Below are positions 13,465-15,772 of a stretch of DNA of 15,772 nucleotides, one piece after another. The notes beneath the pieces are model-generated. The model did not search any database. It worked only from the letters and a program-made list of their open reading frames with translations, and was not told where the DNA came from. A program made the position numbers and the translations under genes. The stretch is from NCBI GenBank assembly GCA_002367695.1, contig DFDK01000094.1, positions 1 to 15,772 of the forward strand, in the 5' to 3' direction. This DNA is from Acidimicrobium sp. UBA3029. Lineage in GTDB: Bacteria; Actinomycetota; Acidimicrobiia; Acidimicrobiales; Ilumatobacteraceae. How positions within the stretch are numbered: position 1 is the first letter of the stretch; every line of letters begins with the position of its first letter.

Positions 13465-14385
13465 TTAGCGCTTGAGCAGGCTCTTCAACACTTCGCGTGT
13501 GTCGTGGGCTTCGTCTGGTGTTCCACCAAACTCCACACCACCAAAGTCGGTCACGCCAAATTCTTGTAGCGCTGCCACTCTGTCAAACACTTCGCTCGCC
13601 GAACCGATGATGGCTACATCTTCTGGGCCAGCAACGCCTTCATGGTCGAGCATTGCGCGATAGCTCGGTAATTGCCCGTAGACAACAAATGTCTTTGCCG
13701 CTCTGGCCTTTGCTTCAGCAATATTTTTTGTTACACACATTGGTAGCGCTGCAATCACGCGTGGAGCAGGACGACCAAGTTGCTCGGCTGCTTGCACAAT
13801 CGTTGGCACAGTCAGTGTGCGCAATGTTTCTGGTCCTGTGCACCATGTCAAAGTTCCTTCGGTAAAAGCAGCAGCAAGTTTGAGCATCTGTGCACCAAGG
13901 GCCGCAACAACTACGCCACAACTTTGTGGCTTACCAATAGTTAATTCGGCATGAGTGGTCAGTGCCTCACCAGCAAAAGAAACCTTTTGATTATGAATTA
14001 GCGGCATCAAGATCGACAGATACTCCTTCATATGGCGCACAGGCTTGTCAAACGACATGCCCGTCATACCCTCGACAACAACTTTGTGTCCCAATCCGAT
14101 TCCAAGAGTGAGTCGACCACCTGCTGCTTGATTTGCAGTCAGTGCCTGCTGAGCCAACATCATTGGATGACGCGGATATACAGGAATCACGCTCGTGCCA
14201 AGTTCGATGCGTGGCACTTCACGGCCAACAACGCTCAATGTGGAAAGTGCATCCAATCCAAAAATCTGTGACTGCCAGTATGAAGCAAATCCGTCCTTCT
14301 CCGCTTGAGCCGCTTCAGCGACCACACCATCAATCGTGCTGTCATTGTTTGACCCAAATATTCCGATGTTCATACGTTTTGTCAT
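13465..14385 (-). CDS. LLM-class oxidoreductase, probably F420-dependent
   Basis: Luciferase-like monooxygenase-fold TIM barrel, 306 residues. MNIGIFGSNN starts the barrel, then FASYWQSQIFGLDAL, VPRIELGTSVIPVYPRHPMMLAQQALTANQAAGGRLTLGIGLGHK and MKEYLSIL. This block order (cis-peptide region, PRHP, G-R-L-x-L-G-I-G) is typical of actinobacterial F420-dependent LLM enzymes rather than flavin monooxygenases. It ends with VAALQEFGVTDFGGVEFG. The cofactor F420 is a family inference. The ATG at 14385 has TAGTTT six bases ahead; an alternative in-frame ATG four codons later would remove TKR. The gene lies downstream of the SGNH lipoprotein gene after 26 bp and probably forms its own transcript. Confidence 0.88.
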   Translation of the reverse strand: MTKRMNIGIFGSNNDSTIDGVVAEAAQAEKDGFASYWQSQIFGLDALSTLSVVGREVPRIELGTSVIPVYPRHPMMLAQQALTANQAAGGRLTLGIGLGHKVVVEGMTGMSFDKPVRHMKEYLSILMPLIHNQKVSFAGEALTTHAELTIGKPQSCGVVVAALGAQMLKLAAAFTEGTLTWCTGPETLRTLTVPTIVQAAEQLGRPAPRVIAALPMCVTKNIAEAKARAAKTFVVYGQLPSYRAMLDHEGVAGPEDVAIIGSASEVFDRVAALQEFGVTDFGGVEFGGTPDEAHDTREVLKSLLKR

Positions 14386-14391
14386 GCGATA

Positions 14392-14397
14392 AAACTA
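14392..14397 (-). promoter_or_regulatory. -10 hexamer for LLM oxidoreductase gene
   Basis: TAGTTT, 6 bases before ATG 14385, in the 26-bp gap after the SGNH gene. Confidence 0.58.
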
Positions 14398-14411
14398 CAG
14401 GCAGTTCTGCC

Positions 14412-15287
14412 CTATGGCAGAGTCGTAGAAGCAATAGGTAACTCATCAGCATCTGGTGTTGAAGTGTCTGTACTAACTGGCACTGTCTCATCGGGCATGA
14501 CATTAGGCACTGGTGCATCTGACTTGAAATAAATCGGTAGGCATTCACCTTCTCGTGTTGGTGCAAACTCAAGTGCTCGAGCAATTGCCGCGGCAAACAC
14601 CGACCTACCATCTGCTGTCAGGTGAATTCCGTCTTTGCCTATCAAACCATTGTTCGCAGCGATTGCTCCCCAGTCCAACACCGTCACGTTGGGAAATTCG
14701 GATGCAAGTTTCATAATCACGTCATTTACTTCTTGTTGTCGCGGCTTAAACATTGCTGTCGTGAGTACTACAAATGGCGTTGGTGCCAATCCCTCAAAAA
14801 TCTGGCGCATCTTCTTTTCATAATTTTTCTGATTGCCGTCGTAGTTGGTGCCCAAAAAGACAACCGCAGTGTCCCAACCATCTTCCAACCTTTGACCAAG
14901 TACTTTCAATCCGAATTCAACAAAACTTCCCGTTTGCGCCTCTACTTCCACCTTCCAACCAAGTTGCGTCAGCGTGTCGCATATCTCATTTCCGTAACGG
15001 CTTGATGTGCTTGCCATAATCGAGTCACCGATCATCAAAACTCGTGCACCACCAACCTGAGGACCCATCATTGGTCCGAGTAATTCAGGAAAATCAATTA
15101 CCACGCCCTCAGGCAATGTCACCAGACTTGCAAAGTCTCCGCCTGGAATACGCCCGACTCCATCGACGACATTGCTCCCATTTGTCAAAAAATTGACAAC
15201 ACCACAACCGGTCATAGTCAGGCTTAAAGCACAGACGAGGGCGGTGATCTTGAGCACTCGTCGCCACGGGGGGGTTGGGCGAAACAT
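14412..15287 (-). CDS. SGNH-hydrolase lipoprotein
   Basis: Predicted exported, lipid-anchored esterase/acyltransferase-type protein of 291 residues. Basic residues (RR, K) precede the hydrophobic stretch ITALVCALSLTMTG, ending in a lipobox MTGC with C28 as the lipidated residue. The SGNH blocks are in order: G87-D88-S89-I-M (nucleophile Ser89), G121-side QTGSFVEFG, G146-T-N148 (oxyanion Asn), and D219-G-I-H222 (catalytic Asp and His). After residue 245 comes a Pro/Thr/Asp/Ser-rich tail, probably disordered. Such proteins often act on cell-wall or extracellular O-acyl groups; the substrate here is unknown. The ATG lies seven bases after TAGAAT, which overlaps the end of mscL. The AAGGGAG touching the ATG is too close to serve as a Shine-Dalgarno. 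Confidence 0.87.
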   Translation of the reverse strand: MFRPTPPWRRVLKITALVCALSLTMTGCGVVNFLTNGSNVVDGVGRIPGGDFASLVTLPEGVVIDFPELLGPMMGPQVGGARVLMIGDSIMASTSSRYGNEICDTLTQLGWKVEVEAQTGSFVEFGLKVLGQRLEDGWDTAVVFLGTNYDGNQKNYEKKMRQIFEGLAPTPFVVLTTAMFKPRQQEVNDVIMKLASEFPNVTVLDWGAIAANNGLIGKDGIHLTADGRSVFAAAIARALEFAPTREGECLPIYFKSDAPVPNVMPDETVPVSTDTSTPDADELPIASTTLP

Positions 15288-15292
15288 CTCCC

Positions 15293-15730
15293 TTATTCTA
15301 CGCGATTGTTGCGCAACTCATCTCGGATCGAGGCGAGTAATTCATTTGTCGTCTCAGTCGTCAGCGCGTTCTCATCAGCTCGAAAACGACCGTAAGCCTT
15401 AATCACAAAAAACATCACAACGCCCACCATCACAAAGTTGAGCGATGCTGTGAAAAGCGATCCGACCGGAATAAAACTTCCATTGATGCTGAAACCTTTA
15501 TCGTTGAAGTTTGGTTGTGTGCCACCAAATACGGCGCCGACGAGCCCGCCCAACACGCCTTGATTATCTTTGCCATCACCAGCAACAGCATCAACAATTG
15601 TCTTGAATGCAGCGCCCATCACAAACGCAACGGCCACATCCACCACGCTGCCACGATTGATAAACAACTTAAATTCGTGAACAATGCCAAACTTTTTTGG
15701 TTCCTTAGATGCCTTCAACCCTTGAGTCAT
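15293..15730 (-). CDS. mscL: Large-conductance mechanosensitive channel MscL
   Basis: Inner-membrane pressure-release channel that opens on hypo-osmotic shock; 145 residues, the family's usual length. The N-terminal amphipathic helix is followed by EFKLFINRGSVVDVAVAFVMGAAF, the signature at the start of TM1. The periplasmic loop includes GGTQPNFNDKGFSINGSFIPVG. TM2 is FTASLNFVMVGVVMFFVIKAYGRF, and a charged C-terminal helix ends in IRDELRNNRVE. The start is the ATG six bases after TAATCT. It is followed by the SGNH lipoprotein gene, whose -10 hexamer shares a base with the mscL stop codon. Confidence 0.95.
   Translation of the reverse strand: MTQGLKASKEPKKFGIVHEFKLFINRGSVVDVAVAFVMGAAFKTIVDAVAGDGKDNQGVLGGLVGAVFGGTQPNFNDKGFSINGSFIPVGSLFTASLNFVMVGVVMFFVIKAYGRFRADENALTTETTNELLASIRDELRNNRVE
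15295..15300 (-). promoter_or_regulatory. -10 hexamer for SGNH lipoprotein gene
   Basis: TAGAAT, 7 bases before ATG 15287. It sits in the last codons of mscL and shares a T with its TAA stop. Confidence 0.6.
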
Positions 15731-15736
15731 AGAAAA

Positions 15737-15742
15737 AGATTA
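15737..15742 (-). promoter_or_regulatory. -10 hexamer for mscL
   Basis: TAATCT, 6 bases before ATG 15730. Confidence 0.58.
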
Positions 15743-15772
15743 CTTGGTGGCAAGTTTTTTTATCTGCACTCG
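15740..15772 (-). CDS. Possible 3' tail of an upstream gene
   Basis: Ten sense codons (RVQIKKLATK) and a TAA at 15740-15742, open to the window edge. The stop coincides with the first bases of the mscL hexamer TAATCT, as at the CitE-type gene. It is too short to identify and could be chance. Confidence 0.3.
   Translation of the reverse strand, partial: RVQIKKLATK

Noticed and set aside
13459..13470. 12-bp perfect palindrome CGCTAATTAGCG over the abutting fumarase and LLM stops
   Set aside because: It has no loop and no T-run, so it is not a terminator. It arises from TAA facing TAA with similar last codons; a regulatory role is not supported.
15288..15294. AAGGGAG before the SGNH lipoprotein ATG as a Shine-Dalgarno
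   Set aside because: It touches the start codon with no spacer, and the -10 hexamer at 15295-15300 implies that it is at or before the transcript start.
1..15772. tRNA, rRNA, CRISPR, insertion sequence or phage genes
   Set aside because: Nearly all bases are accounted for by protein genes; no repeat arrays, transposase motifs or cloverleaf-like stretches were seen by eye.

Overview
The window looks like a compact, moderate-GC actinobacterial chromosome, most probably from the Acidimicrobiia (the lineage is an inference). Supporting signs are an F420-type luciferase-like oxidoreductase, a short MutY without a NUDIX domain, a methylsuccinyl-CoA dehydrogenase-type enzyme, and start sites with almost no Shine-Dalgarno sequences. 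I place 19 protein genes plus a possible 10-codon gene tail at the right edge. There are no tRNAs, rRNAs, mobile elements or CRISPR arrays. No gene-free stretch exceeds 70 bp, genes commonly overlap, and three convergent pairs have stops that touch or overlap.

The most notable locus is 1614-4511 (+), a three-gene overlapping operon. It encodes an epoxide-hydrolase-like alpha/beta hydrolase, a protein with a thioredoxin-like N-terminus (CATC) fused to a large uncharacterised domain, and a UGSC-family selenoprotein. The third gene is interrupted by an in-frame TGA at 4254-4256 that reads as selenocysteine in the motif U-G-S-C. Eleven bases after the TGA comes a perfect 7-bp stem with a GU-containing loop, which fits a bacterial SECIS. 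Ordinary gene calling would report this gene as two fragments.

Left of it and divergent, at 1-1582 (-), lie a flavin reductase, a MauE/DoxX-like membrane protein, an Asp-variant single-cluster ferredoxin and a secreted HNH nuclease cut by the window edge. Together with the selenoprotein operon they make a redox-rich block driven from a 31-bp divergent promoter region.

The middle, 4486-10411, carries mutY, a MaoC-type hydratase, a flippase-like membrane protein, an acyl-CoA dehydrogenase with a long N-terminal extension (methylsuccinyl-CoA dehydrogenase type), a HAD hydrolase and a CitE/malyl-CoA-lyase-type enzyme. The dehydrogenase, hydratase and lyase would supply the last three steps of the ethylmalonyl-CoA pathway (methylsuccinyl-CoA to mesaconyl-CoA to methylmalyl-CoA to glyoxylate and propionyl-CoA). 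The crotonyl-CoA carboxylase/reductase and ethylmalonyl-CoA mutase are not in the window.

The right part, 10422-15772, carries an eIF2B-like protein of unknown role, a thioredoxin-fold protein without its cysteines, a class I fumarase, an LLM-class oxidoreductase, an SGNH-hydrolase lipoprotein and the MscL channel.

A genome-wide habit shows in the starts. All 14 genes whose start lies outside the upstream gene (or just beyond its stop) have a TAnnnT hexamer ending 6-8 bases before the start codon, the layout of leaderless transcripts. The five genes lacking it all start inside an upstream gene, so they are probably translated by coupling.
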